From assembly GCA_900618795.1 (NCBI GenBank), contig UYJD01000003.1:1184144-1248143 (forward strand): a DNA stretch of 64,000 bases, given 5' to 3'. Source of the stretch: Cyanodermella asteris (lineage: Eukaryota; Ascomycota; Lecanoromycetes; Ostropales; Stictidaceae). The notes beneath the pieces are model-generated. The model was not told the DNA's origin and searched no databases. It worked only from the letters and a program-made list of their open reading frames with translations. Shown here piece after piece: positions 41,942 to 52,496 of this stretch (position 1 is its first letter; the number at the start of each line of letters is the position of its first letter). The translations under genes and the position numbers were made by a program.

Positions 41942-42841
41942 TCTACACCATTCGTTCAGAAAGGATAGAAGACGGTATCTTGAACAGGCAACGTACAGAA
42001 ACTGACGAATGAACGAAGAACGAGAAATTTGTTACACGGGCCCGGGATAAGACATCATCTGATGGACAACATACGATACGAGTGTGGAGTTCGCCTCTAC
42101 GTCCTGCCTGGAACGTCTTTTCACCAGCATGGACGACAAATTCATGAAAGCTCACAGGCCTGTTTGAGCAACATTGCAACCTAGACTTAACGACAAGCTG
42201 TGGCTAGGTGGCGGGCCTCTCTGAGTGTGAACCGCTCTACCACGGCGTTTGCTCAAGCTCAGTGGAAAGTTATTTTGGGAGGCCATTGGATAGCTAGCAA
42301 ACTGGCAAGAAGCAGCAGAGGTCGGCGTTCGGGTCTTTATTCAGATAGAACATGGCAGCATCCAGGAAGCATAGGACTACTTCGCACTTAACGCGAGCCT
42401 CAAATTCTTCGCCTGCTCCAGCTCTCGTAGCTCTTCTGTTCCCGCTCATGATATTGGTCGTGGGCCTCTTCTACGCCAGTTCCTCCATGCACCAATGTCC
42501 GCAAGGCATTTTCGCGTCAGAAATGCTCAATGGCGTGCTTAGACGTCTAAATTCGCAGTCGAAGGAGGTGGTGCTCCTTTACCTGTCCTTATTGGTAGCC
42601 ATTCGGAAGGCATTCCGAAAATGACCTCATAGCACATTGTAAACCCACTCACCCAGGCTGTCACGGACCTTCAGCACCCTCTATATCACACTGACCCCGC
42701 CTTCAGCTCTATATTCCTCCTAAATCAATTACCCAATTTCTTCACCGTCGCAGAAACTCACCTGTAATCACTGAACTAAGAAGCGGTTGAGCAGTACATA
42801 AGACCCACTAATCTGCATCTCTCCCCGTGTACTGCCCCACC
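41942..42841. other. Intergenic region, possible small frame
   Basis: 900 bp between GT2 and the NAD(P)-binding protein gene. It contains one 90-codon frame with a membrane-like segment, listed separately at low confidence. Confidence 0.45.
42352..42624 (+). CDS. Doubtful small membrane protein frame
   Basis: A 90-codon frame with one hydrophobic stretch (ALVALLFPLMILVVGLFYAS) and a basic C-terminus. The ATG context is acceptable (AACATGG). I do not recognise it, and a frame of this size can arise by chance; it is included only because the hydrophobic segment and charges fit a tail- or signal-anchored protein. Confidence 0.2.
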   Translation: MAASRKHRTTSHLTRASNSSPAPALVALLFPLMILVVGLFYASSSMHQCPQGIFASEMLNGVLRRLNSQSKEVVLLYLSLLVAIRKAFRK

Positions 42842-43639
42842 ATGTCGAAGAATGTCCTCCTCCTCGGCGGCCACGGCAAAATCTCCCTCCTCATGACTCC
42901 CCTCCTCCTCCAGCGCAGCTGGAATGTCACCTCCGTGATCCGCAACGCCGACCAAAAGTCCGCCATCCTCTCCAAGCATACCGGCCAACCGGGCAAGCTC
43001 GACGTCCTCATCTCCTCCCTCGACGACATCAAATCCGACGCCGCCGCCTCGGAAATCATCGACCGCGTGAACCCGGACTACGTGATCTGGAGCGCCGGCG
43101 CCGGCGGCAAGGGCGGTGCCGAGCGCACGTACGCAATCGACCGGGACGCGGCGAAGCACTACATCGCCGCGTCGGTGCGCAGCCCCACGGTCAAGAAGTT
43201 CCTGATGGTGAGCTACACGGCGTGCAGGAGGGCCAAGGCGCCGTGGTGGGATGAGGAGGATGCCAAGGCGGCGGACAAGGTGAATACGGAGGTGTTGCCG
43301 GATTATTACAAGGCGAAGATCGAGGCGGATGAGTATTTGACGGCGTTGGCGAGGCAGAGGGAGGGGTTCGAGGCGATTGATTTGAAGCCGGGGACGTTGA
43401 CGGATGATCCGGCGGGTGGGAAGGTTAGTCTTGGGAAGACCAAGGCGAGGGGAAAGGTGAGCAGGGCGGATGTTGCTGATGTGGCGGTCAAGCTGTTGGA
43501 GAAGGGGGCGACTGGGTGGGTTGATCTGCTCGAGGGTGATGAGCCTACTGACGCTGCGATTGATCGTATCATTCGGGACAAGGTTGACTCCGTGGACGGT
43601 GAGGATGTCGACGGCTGGGTGAAGAAATACAAGCTTTAA
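42842..43639 (+). CDS. NAD(P)-binding Rossmann protein (atypical SDR, NmrA-like)
   Basis: A 265-residue single-domain protein of the atypical short-chain dehydrogenase type (NAD(P)-binding, NmrA-like). The first strand and loop read NVLLLGGHGKIS, giving the GxxGxxS/G dinucleotide-binding turn at about 9-15. The second segment WNVTSVIRNADQ carries an Arg that would favour NADP. Further family features are VIWSAGAGGKGG after strand 4, the SYTACRRAKAPWW segment at the usual Ser/Tyr position, YYKAKIEADEYL, which provides the YxxxK-like Tyr and Lys, and LKPGTLTDDP. It resembles uncharacterised fungal 'NAD-dependent epimerase/dehydratase' proteins near yeast YMR090W. The ATG at 42842 (accATGTCG) is preferred over one 15 nt upstream. 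The substrate is unknown. Confidence 0.8.
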   Translation: MSKNVLLLGGHGKISLLMTPLLLQRSWNVTSVIRNADQKSAILSKHTGQPGKLDVLISSLDDIKSDAAASEIIDRVNPDYVIWSAGAGGKGGAERTYAIDRDAAKHYIAASVRSPTVKKFLMVSYTACRRAKAPWWDEEDAKAADKVNTEVLPDYYKAKIEADEYLTALARQREGFEAIDLKPGTLTDDPAGGKVSLGKTKARGKVSRADVADVAVKLLEKGATGWVDLLEGDEPTDAAIDRIIRDKVDSVDGEDVDGWVKKYKL

Positions 43640-44282
43640 ATGCCGTCGACCTACAGCTGGAAATGATCGATCAGGACTGCCATGTGTTATGACCATGTAT
43701 GTTTGGTGTATGATATTTTTAGAAACCACAAAAGCTCAACAAATGCCGATTCTTTCATCTTGCACATCGATTCTTGCATTGCGATATTGCTCTAACGTCC
43801 GAATGCATCTCGATTTTGCCTCGGTCCTCAAAATTTCACTGCACGTCTCTGGATGAATATCACCACATGAGAAGCATATATATTTACGACGAGTCAGTGA
43901 GATATGTCTCCGAATGAGAACCAAGCATGTACCCTAGGACGAGAAGTCTAATGGTGACTATGTCATCGCTTTTGACAGACCCATGGTCCCAACATGTCAA
44001 CCCAGCTCGAGGTCGTCAGCAAACATCTGCGGACATGCCAACCTGGCCGTTCAACTGCTGGTACATGTCAACGCCTTGACACTATACCACGGGACACCAC
44101 ACCAGCCCGCCTTGGCTCGCAATGTGGCAACTGTGCCATAGTGATTCGCAATGGCGATCAGGTTGCGCTGTCTGTGCACTATTTCGTCCCCATCTCGGTG
44201 TCGCCTCTCGCGAGCGGTAGTATCTTGAAGAGACTCCGGTCGACGCACACATCATCCAGCACTCCATATACCGCCATCCGCC
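43640..44282. other. Intergenic region
   Basis: 643 bp, with the 3' flank of the NAD(P)-binding gene and the promoter of the next gene. No feature is recognised. Confidence 0.45.
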
Positions 44283-44969
44283 ATGGCCTCCAAACTCCCC
44301 AGCATCGAAGAGGAAGCCTCCGCAACTCCTCTGTCGCCGTCTCCGACTCTGCTTGCTTCCGCAACTATAGGTGTCGGCCCGGGACTGGAGTCGTTCCCAA
44401 GCCTGCTCCCAACAATCGATGCTCTTGCACACATGCGCTACCCACGACTTCACTCCTCCACAGCAACCCCCATCAACGACGGCCGAGCCAACACAGCCAG
44501 ATCATTCGAAGCGAGATCATTGTCGCCATCGCCGTCCATCGCCCAACCTCGAGGCTCGCGCGTACGACCCCGGCATCCACCCAGCTATTCCCAGGCCACC
44601 GCCATTCCCGCGCCCGAGTACCAGCCAGACGAGCCTCGCACGCACAATGAAGACGACGACAGCGAAGACCTCCGCCCGGGAATCCACTTCCGCCGCAACT
44701 GGTGCCCGCGCATCGTTGTTCCCCGGCTTTTTTGGCGGAATCCCAACTTCCGCGAATGGTGGACCTCGCAAACTCGCATGAACCATCGGCACACGAGAGC
44801 AGCTCAGTTCGGGGTCGGCGTACTCTGCTTCCTGGTAGTGCTGATTGGGAGCTTGGCCGGCTTTTGTGCCCTAATGTGGATTGTCGTTCGGCTATTGAAC
44901 AACCATTATCACTTCATGCCGAGGAAGTTTGAGGATGCCTTTATGCACAAGTCGACAGCAACTCATTAA
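44283..44969 (+). CDS. Unrecognised single-pass membrane protein with disordered N-terminus
   Basis: A 228-residue protein I do not recognise. Residues 1-130 are Ser/Pro/Ala-rich with an acidic patch (NEDDDSEDL) and look disordered. An aromatic- and Arg-rich stretch follows (WCPRIVVPRLFWRNPNFREW), then one strong membrane helix at about 176-205 (GVLCFLVVLIGSLAGFCALM), ending in a short polar tail. There is no signal peptide, so it is likely a C-terminal-anchored protein with its long N-terminus in the cytosol. The ATG at 44283 lies in a good context (gccATGG). Single exon. It could be an accessory gene restricted to close relatives. Confidence 0.6.
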   Translation: MASKLPSIEEEASATPLSPSPTLLASATIGVGPGLESFPSLLPTIDALAHMRYPRLHSSTATPINDGRANTARSFEARSLSPSPSIAQPRGSRVRPRHPPSYSQATAIPAPEYQPDEPRTHNEDDDSEDLRPGIHFRRNWCPRIVVPRLFWRNPNFREWWTSQTRMNHRHTRAAQFGVGVLCFLVVLIGSLAGFCALMWIVVRLLNNHYHFMPRKFEDAFMHKSTATH

Positions 44970-45349
44970 GTGGAAGGAAGAGAAGGAGATCACAGAGAGT
45001 ATCAGGGTATAAGGCGGTGAACATGCTGTGCTTGGAGTATTCAAGCAGAAGGATAGGCGACGTGCAGGATTGAGCAAGGAACGATGGCTGCTGCGTGCTC
45101 TCACTATTCCTTCTGTGATCATGGCGGTGGCTCAGCTCGCTGGAGTGAAGACACAAAGTTTCAGATTTGACTTTGTTCTTGGGCCCGATGACATGAACAA
45201 AAGTTTACTTCTGAGGTCCTTCCGTGAAAACCGTAGGTCGGCATCTATCGTTTCGTACGTCTTGGATACAAAGAACACCGATCACAGGTCCAGAAGAGCA
45301 AACATCCTGGCTCGAACTCCGACATTCAGCTTCTGAGGGTTTCCCAATC
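44970..45349. other. Spacer between convergent genes
   Basis: 380 bp holding the 3' flanks of the membrane protein gene (+) and the unrecognised gene (-). The 102-codon plus-strand frame starting at 45028 shows no domain. Confidence 0.45.
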
Positions 45350-46101
45350 TCACACAATGTAGCTAGGGGCATCACGAGCATCAGTCCCCTGCTGACTTGG
45401 TGAATCAGAAGTAAAAAGCGACGACAGGCCGGAGAATGCATATGCCTCATGATAAGGTCTCCATGGTTGGATCTCAGGTTTCGGATGCCACGCCGTGCCG
45501 ATCCGCCAGACGTGAATGGCGGCCAATCCGATGGTTTCGTCCAACTGTTCCACAGTCGCATCGGCAAAGGCTGATTTATCTAGTACAACACGACCACACG
45601 CACCCATGTTCGTGACCTGACATATGGGCATCCTGGGCACGCTCACCTCAGGCGGTCCGCCGGGGTATCGTCCACCTATGCATTCGACCGTGATATTGTG
45701 CATGGCATAGTCTGGATCCGAGCAATCATATCTCCAAGTCACAGACCTCTGCCACGGTCCACCCAGATCCGGCAAGACCCAATGGAATGAATGCGAAGCT
45801 CGGCAATTAAACAGTCCTTTCTTGGGTATTTGACTTTGGTGCCATAGTCCGGGCCGCTGGTCCCAGATATGGCACGACAGAGTTCCTTTCCCAGGCCGGC
45901 CAGTTCGCGAACACGCACGTCGACCTTGCGAAAGACGCGTAGATGCGGTTCCTCTTCCGCAAGTGGTGGCTCTACGCAGTCGTAGAACGTTGACGTCCAC
46001 GTCGCGTGCCCCGCAGGTTTATTGGCCTCGTGGATCGCATGAGTGATGTATCGCCCCTTTGGTCTGACTTCTTTGCCCATGGACGTGATGTTATAGATCA
46101 T
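45350..46101 (-). CDS. Unrecognised protein, probably two exons
   Basis: Two overlapping minus-strand frames appear to be one gene. Exon 1 (46101-45919) encodes MIYNITSMGKEVRPKGRYIT and on to HLRVFRKVD; exon 2 (45856-45350) carries KKGLFNCRASHSFHW, the Trp-rich VTWRYDC and ICQVTNMGACGRVVL. A 62-nt intron with donor GTGCGT at 45918 and acceptor GGGACCAG ending at 45857 joins them in frame, giving 229 residues. No clear branch point is visible, so a frameshift or a sequence error is the alternative. The Cys spacing and lack of a signal peptide do not point to a family I know. A start at the second ATG (46080) would remove seven residues. An assembly gap lies 450 bp upstream. Confidence 0.45.
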
Positions 46102-47460
46102 CGGCTCGCATCTCGAATGATCAACTCGACAAAAGGTAAGAATATTTCTTCCTACTAGTTCCGTCTCATCGCAAACAGCCCACTGTCAGCATCAGCGAGG
46201 GACTCGGGGGAGATCACGTGCATCACAATCCCTCGCACGGACACGATCGGCCAGCAATTGAGTTTCATCGATTGTTCCAAAGTAAGACCTCACCACGAAC
46301 GAGAACCGACCGCGACCACAGATTTACATAGAACGTCAAAGCCATCAATTCTGCCGTGTTGGACACCCAACTTTCAGCTCCCCTCTCGCGGTCCTGCATT
46401 ACATCAACTTCGACATTGTAGCTCTCCGCAGACGATTAGCCGCTCCACCCCCAGCCATCCATCCCTTCATTTTTAACCCGCATCCATCCATATCCCTCCC
46501 TCGAGATCCGCCCCAAAATCAAGTTCGCCCCCCCCCCCCCTGTACNNNNNNNNNNNNNNNNNNNNNNNNNCCCCCCCCCTGTACTCGTCCTCACACGCAT
46601 GAATATCACGACAGGCATCTGGAGGACAGCACCCGCCACAGCCGAAGCCCTCTGCGTCCTCGTGCTCCAGCCTCAAACCGTTCGCGTCGGAGCCCCGGTC
46701 GGCTGCCAGCCAATCAGTCGTTAGCCGCTGGCCGCTGGCCGTCCGAGGCGCCGGGTCAGAACAGAAAAACGGCTTGCACCGCGGACCAGGGATTTGCAGC
46801 TTCGGACCACTCAGATTTCGGAGTAGAGATTCGTAATTGTTCTTCTGCAGGTTCTGCCGAGCGTCCCGTGAGGGAAAGCATGGTTGATCGGCAGTTTTGA
46901 GCTGGTCTCGGGTGCTTGCGTGAAGAAAGAGTGTGGGGAGCTGTCTGCGGAAGCTGGCACCCGGCATCGCGGTGGGCGTTTATCGTGGGACCAGTCAGAA
47001 GCCGTTGCGGGCGTTGACCGGAATAGAAGTGCCTACTTTGTGCCTGTGATTGGTTCTTGATCTGGTTTCTTCAGGCTCGAGAATCCAAGGTCAGACCGTT
47101 GCGGCTCTGGTCTATTACGGATTGCGACTTCACGTCAAAAATGGAGATCGACTTTGTCTCAGTCATTGTGAATTTGATTCGTCTTTTCATGATCTGTAGC
47201 CTGTCTATGCTGTGGGTCCAGCAACGTCGTCAAACGTAGCCGTGTCCCGCATTTAAGCTTTCTCCGTTCTCCTCCGCCTTGTAGCATTTCCCAGAGCGAT
47301 CGTCAGGACGTATCCTGGGTATGAAGGGTATCACCGCGAATGTGATAACGCCGTTGTCAAAATAAAGTATGCACCGAAGAAGCGAAGTATCCCATTCATG
47401 CGTCCCATTCTTCAATCATGCAGTCGCAATACCGGCCGTGAAAGGGCTGCCGTGCAGCTC
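46102..47460. other. Intergenic region with assembly gap
   Basis: 1.36 kb without a supported gene. Frames crossing 46546-46570 translate the Ns and should be ignored. A short GCCGCTGG direct repeat lies near 46725-46740. Confidence 0.5.
46546..46570. other. Assembly gap (25 N) between repeated C-runs
   Basis: 25 Ns. The left side ends with 13 C followed by TGTAC (46528-46545), and the right side begins with nine C followed by TGTAC (46571-46584). The same sequence on both sides suggests that the flanks overlap and the gap is an artefact of a C homopolymer. Confidence 0.95.
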
Positions 47461-48153
47461 CTACTTGGTTTCGTAGAACCAGTACTGGGCAGAGTACTGC
47501 ACCTGGAAGGCACCTGTCTGGGTTCCGCAGGTCGCAGGAGCGGCACCGTTGGACGTCTGCAGTCTGTAGACCTCGATGGGCTTGGTGGTGGAGCCGTTGA
47601 CGGCGGTCAGGTACAGCCACGGGACAGCGTTCTTAGCGCCGGACGGGGCTGCAGACTGAGCAGCCTTCTTAAAGCTGGTGACCCCGAGGCTGGACAGAGA
47701 CAGGTCAAAGGTGGGCTGGCTAGCGGTGTTGAAGTAGTGGTGGCCAACGGTGGGAAGGTAAGCAAGCATCGGGCTGGTCGAGGGGAGCCCGTCAATGGCC
47801 TCGGTCATGTAGTTCATGGCGTTGGCATTGGTGTTGGCGGCGACGCAAGAACCATTGTAGAGGGTAGCAATAGCTCCGACGGCAGATGGGACAGCGCTGG
47901 CCTGAGCTGGCGAAGGGCAGGTGTAGTTCTGGGTTCCCTTGCCGAGGGCGACCAAAATCAGCTTGCCGGCAGGCGTAGGAAGGGCAGTTCCGCCAGGAGC
48001 AGGCTGCTGAAGGCTGGAGACATCGCAGCTCGCGGTCTTGAGGCCGGCCAGCGAGGACAGAGAATTGACGAAGAGGGGGAGACCGGGGATTGTCGGCAAT
48101 GCGGACGAGACGCCAGCCAGGACGGTGGTTAATGCGATGATTGAGAACTTCAT
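47461..48153 (-). CDS. Secreted DUF3455-family protein
   Basis: A 230-residue secreted protein. It begins with a clear signal peptide (MKFSIIALTTVLAGVSSA, cleavage before LP). The mature part matches the fungal DUF3455 family: GTALPTPAGKLILVALGKGT, a CPSP segment, ATLYNGSCVAAN, a VGHHYF segment, and the C-terminal PWLYLTAVNG, VYRLQTSNGAAPATC and QYSAQYWFYET. Four cysteines (about 43, 79, 103 and one near the C-terminus) could form two disulfides. Three or four NxS/T sites fit secretion. The function of the family is unknown; some members are misnamed malate dehydrogenase in databases. The ATG at 48153 is chosen because it starts the signal peptide; the in-frame extension upstream is low-complexity leader. 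Single exon. Confidence 0.85.
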   Translation of the reverse strand: MKFSIIALTTVLAGVSSALPTIPGLPLFVNSLSSLAGLKTASCDVSSLQQPAPGGTALPTPAGKLILVALGKGTQNYTCPSPAQASAVPSAVGAIATLYNGSCVAANTNANAMNYMTEAIDGLPSTSPMLAYLPTVGHHYFNTASQPTFDLSLSSLGVTSFKKAAQSAAPSGAKNAVPWLYLTAVNGSTTKPIEVYRLQTSNGAAPATCGTQTGAFQVQYSAQYWFYETK

Positions 48154-51100
48154 CGTAGCGATTGAGATGGCGGATGGGACGATTGAAGACGAGGTTTTAG
48201 TGTTGCTGATATTGTTGACTGAGGTATTTGTGTGCGGAGGCGAAGAGAACTGAATATTGAAAAGAGGAGGAAAGGTCCGAGCTTTGGGAGAATTCACAGC
48301 TTTGGAAGGCGCGGACGGCTGAGGCGAGAAGTGAATAGAAGGAGACCAAGTGAAGCCGTTCAAGTGTCACTCGAGCCGGAAATGCAACTTCCCACTGTCG
48401 AGACTAATGCAGCTCACTGTAAATATAGGTGTACCGAAGAGAAAAGCGGCAGAAGATACGGTGCTGGGCGAGCTAGGGATGTCGGCGTGGGAGGCGAGTG
48501 GGTGATCAGATCAAGATCGTGAACATGTTGGCCGAAGGGGCAGATATACACGAAAGCAACACCACCACCCTGCAGCGGCCGGATCGCGCATAAGCTCAAA
48601 CCTACCATACGCCCCGGCCCAGCGCGGCGACCAAGAATAGACGACCGCTTGCAGACGCTGGCCACGACCAGGGCCGCCAGCATGCCCCGAAAAGAGTCGA
48701 GCAGTCGAAGCACCCACAGACCGGCATGCAATTTCGCCTGCAGCGTGATTGGAGCGACCCTGACTGGGAGCAAGCCTCCAGCGCCAAACTCTACTCGACC
48801 CTCTGCGCGATTGGCTGCGATGCTCCCTCAGTGTAACGCTGTGCCGGCGGCAGCAAACACCACTGTTTCCCCTCCACCAGGCCGAGTATCCATCGAGAAG
48901 ACACGCAAGCATGCCATACAGCCGACCGAAAAAGAAACCACGTGCGCTCTTCCCTTGTCTGACAAAACGAGGGCATGCCGAACCTTCATCCTCCTTGCGG
49001 ACCTCCTGATGAGGACAGTACATGAGCAGCACTTGATTGTGCGCTATCTTCGCATACATGCATCCATGCAGACAGGAGGCATGAGCCGTCTGCCATCCCA
49101 CGCCATGTGTCCATTGCGGCCAAGAAGACTAACTCTAGCCTCGGCCATCAGCAGTTGATCTTGAAATGAAAGCATGCGGCAAAGATAGTACCCATTTGCG
49201 CCACCTGCGACCGCTTTCGTCAGGATCATCTTCATGCGGAACGACTTCAGAGCCTTGACCGGTCGAGATAACACCGTCCAACATGCGACCTTGGACGGCG
49301 GCCATTCTCCAGCCATCAGCCATGATCCTCGGGACCGGGGCAATCGGACTGTTTTCGTAGCGCCTCTGCGGCGCCTGGCAGGAAGACTGATTCCACCGAC
49401 CCCAGCCAAAAAAGCTCCCCTGTCGTTAGAACCCAGGGCCACAGAAAACCGTCGACGGGGGTCCCCTGACAGCGGAAAGATCCCTCCAATCAAGCATCGC
49501 CATCCACCCCACATCGGCGCTTCCAAGGTGACAGGCTGGCGACCGTGATTGGCGCGTCTTCACTATCGGTTGGCCGTACCACGGATCGTCGGCGATTGAG
49601 TGGAAAGTTAATTTTGCCGTTTGTTCTATTTTCCTGTTTCTCACGCAACCCGACCGAGCTTCATCGAGAGTTGCAGGGGAGCTTCATCAGCTCTTGCCGC
49701 TTGCCCCTCCATGTTGCTATATTCAGCATGCCATTTACATATCGAAATTCAGGTGCATTTATGTAAGCAGGACTTTGTAATGCAGCCAGCGACACCTTCA
49801 CACCTGTATTCAAATCAAAGCTTCGACGACCAATGCACATGCTGGACCATAGAAGACGTTCGGCATTACTGTATTCGATCGCTGTGACCTTCAGAATTCA
49901 TGTACGTATAGTGACATTTATTTGTTCCGGCGAAAGTGGTGGGCTGCATTATTTCTCTTTCTCACACAGTGTGGGGTACTGGCCGCCATGAAGGCCAGCC
50001 AACTATCAAGAAGGCGGTCCGGAAGGGTCGACCTCCAACGTGGCATCTTCAAGGCTTATCCTCGCATTGGCCACCTGATTAGTAGCCGATTGCTCACGGA
50101 TGGCACTTCCGCCCATATCGGTAGCCCTACTTGACTACCGGGCCTGATTATGTCTCATCGCTGTCGAGATGCTAAATTGCGGTCAAGTCCTGGTCGAAAT
50201 ATTTATCGTCCTACGACCGGGCGAAATCCCTCCAACGGTGGAGACATCGGCGATATGTCTGCGTGCTTTTATAGTACTAGCTTGCTTTGATATGATGATC
50301 AATGCTAGGCTCTTTGGGTAAACATCACCGAGTGTCCATCATCATTTTTGATTTTCAGGAGCTAATCGCAGTCATGCCGACCGGCATAGAAATTGCGCGC
50401 GGGGCACAAACGCATCCAGGGTCATGCTGGCCCAAAGGGGAAATTTATACGTCTCCAAGGCCAATCCCATAGGCAGTCTTTCTTTCTTGGAGTTTGGTGT
50501 GTCGTTTGACCAGTCCTCAGAACCCGGACTGTTCACTGTCGGAGCGTCCAGTCTTATGATGCCCTTCGACAAGTCATGTGCATATTGCAGAGCGATTCCC
50601 GATGCCCATGTACATGCATGGTGTGAAAATTAGCTCAAGAAGGTGGCCTGCAGCCCGCCACCGGGCCTCGAAGAAACGGCCATCGTCGCAAGCCAAGCAG
50701 CGATCCAAGTCGCAAATGATCAGCTTTCGGGCCGTTGAGCCGTGCAACTTCGCTACACATGATATGAGTGGCGGGGCTAGCTCGGGATCAGGAGCGGTCT
50801 TCGTCGACCCAGAATAGACTTTGCGAGAGAGCGTTGATATCAGGCTCAACTAGGTTTGTTGCTGCTAATTTTTTGAGCGTGCGTCGCTCTCCGTCGATTC
50901 ACAGTCCCACTGGCAAGACTGGTGCTGTATCATCAACTCGAGAAACGTCTCGCCTCGCAAGCGAACAGCTCCGTCGGTAGACGAGAGTTGACATTCTATG
51001 TGCCAAGTCGGCGACGGACATACGGGACCAAGATGTGATAAGGTTCCTGGTCGTTCAGAGCCATTGTCCTGACACCATGTTGCTCGTATCCTGTCACGGA

Positions 51101-51540
51101 TGATGACCCCAGGATGCACTTTCCGGACTGCCGTTCCTTGCTCGCTCGCGTTGGACGAAGAATATCTGGTGTGCAATAAGAAAATGGGGTCATGATCATT
51201 TGATGCGTCAACAGAGATACAACTTAAAATTGTTTTCGTGGTACGAACTCTTTTGGAGGCCAATCGTATTCGAAGAGCGCCTCAATCTTTGCTTTGCTCC
51301 TGTTCTAGCTTCTTCAGGCCCTTTATCTCACGTGCTATGAATTGTGAGGCCAGATGCTCAAGAGTCTTACTCTCCTCGTGCTTGCGCATACGACTGCTCG
51401 TCCGCGTGATGGCCGGAGTGATCTGGCTGGCTTTCTCCTTTACTGAGGCATCTGTCGGCAAGTTTCGGTCGTCAAGCACCAAAGTGTTATTGACCTTCAC
51501 ATGTAGAGGTGTTGCGCAGCGTACCGCGCCGCTGCTTACC
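48154..51540. other. 3.4-kb gene-poor region
   Basis: Promoter side of the DUF3455 gene (minus-strand TATATTT near 48421-48427), then non-coding sequence. Frames of up to 196 codons on both strands overlap heavily and show no domain. No RNA gene or transposon part is recognised. Confidence 0.5.
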
Positions 51541-52496
51541 TCATTTCATGATGGTTGCTCCCCCGTCGACCTGAAAGGCAGTCAGCACACATTTCCAGCT
51601 ATAGCACAGATGTCAACATGATGCTCATCGTACCGTAATGTCTTGCCCGGTCACGAAGCCTGCTCGGATGAGATACTCGATCGCTTCTGCAATATCTTCG
51701 CCCTTGCCAGCTCGACTGACGGAGTGATCAGTCTTGTCTTTGTCACTGAACTCGAGCGTGCTGCCACTTTCATCTCCATGCTTGCTCTCGTGCGTGACCT
51801 TGCTGAACAGCAGTTAGCGAAAGCCGAGTCTTCAGGCCACCAGACTTACATGCGTCCCGGGCTGACCGAGTTGACGCGAATCCCCCACCGACGGAAACTG
51901 ACGGCCATGCTGTGCGTCAGACCATTCAGGCCAGCCTTACTCGAAGCATAACCCTCCTGATCCGGATCTAACATTTGCGCTCTGAAGCTGCTGACATTGA
52001 TGACAACCGGCCCAGCCTCAGTCAGGTCGTTGGCAGCCTTCCACTTCTCATAGTCCCCCCTCGGATCCTTGCTGTCCGCCTCCGTAACCTTCATGAACGG
52101 AATCGCCGCCTGCGTAACCGCAAACGGCGCCCTCAAATTCGTCTCCATGTACGCCTGAAACTGGTCGATGGTCTCGAGATCCTCCATCGTCCTGCCGTCC
52201 TTCCACTGCGGGGCCGCGATGCCGCCGTTGTTGATCACGACGTCGATGCGCCCTCCGAAGTGGTCGGCGGCCTCCTGCACGGCGCGGCGGATCGCGGCAA
52301 CGTCGCGCAGGTCGCAGAGCGTGGAGGAGACGCGGTCCGCGTGAGGTGAGAGGTGCGTCGCGACGGTGTGGGCGAGTTCTGATTCGTCGACGTCGAGGAT
52401 GAAGACGCGGTGGCCTTTTTCTAGAAAGTGTCGGGCGATGCAGCGGCCGATGCCGCGGGCGCCGCCTGATAGGAGGATCTTCTTCACGTCGGGCAT
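51541..52496 (-). CDS. Classical short-chain dehydrogenase/reductase
   Basis: A 281-residue NAD(P)-dependent oxidoreductase of the classical SDR type, close to 3-oxoacyl-ACP reductase (FabG)-like enzymes. Exons are 52496-51850, 51802-51634 and 51570-51541. Introns are 47 nt (GTAAGT, GCTAAC, TTCAG) and 63 nt (GTACGA, GCTGAC, TTTCAG). Motifs: SGGARGIG at about 10-17 in place of TGxxxGIG, a cofactor Asp in FILDVDE, CDLRD, NNGG in place of NNAG, catalytic Ser in INVSS, YASSK with catalytic Tyr and Lys, and SPGRI after the splice. The third exon supplies only VDGGATIMK, the family's C-terminal strand. The ATG at 52496 (MPDVKKILLSGG) starts just before the first strand. The substrate is unknown. 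Confidence 0.9.

Noticed and set aside
46436-46967. Minus-strand frames crossing the Ns
   Set aside because: They read through the 25-N gap and its C-runs, so the translation is not real sequence.
48511-49526. Frames of 160-196 codons upstream of the DUF3455 gene
   Set aside because: They overlap on both strands, have no domain or splice-supported extension, and are Cys/Arg-rich like random frames.
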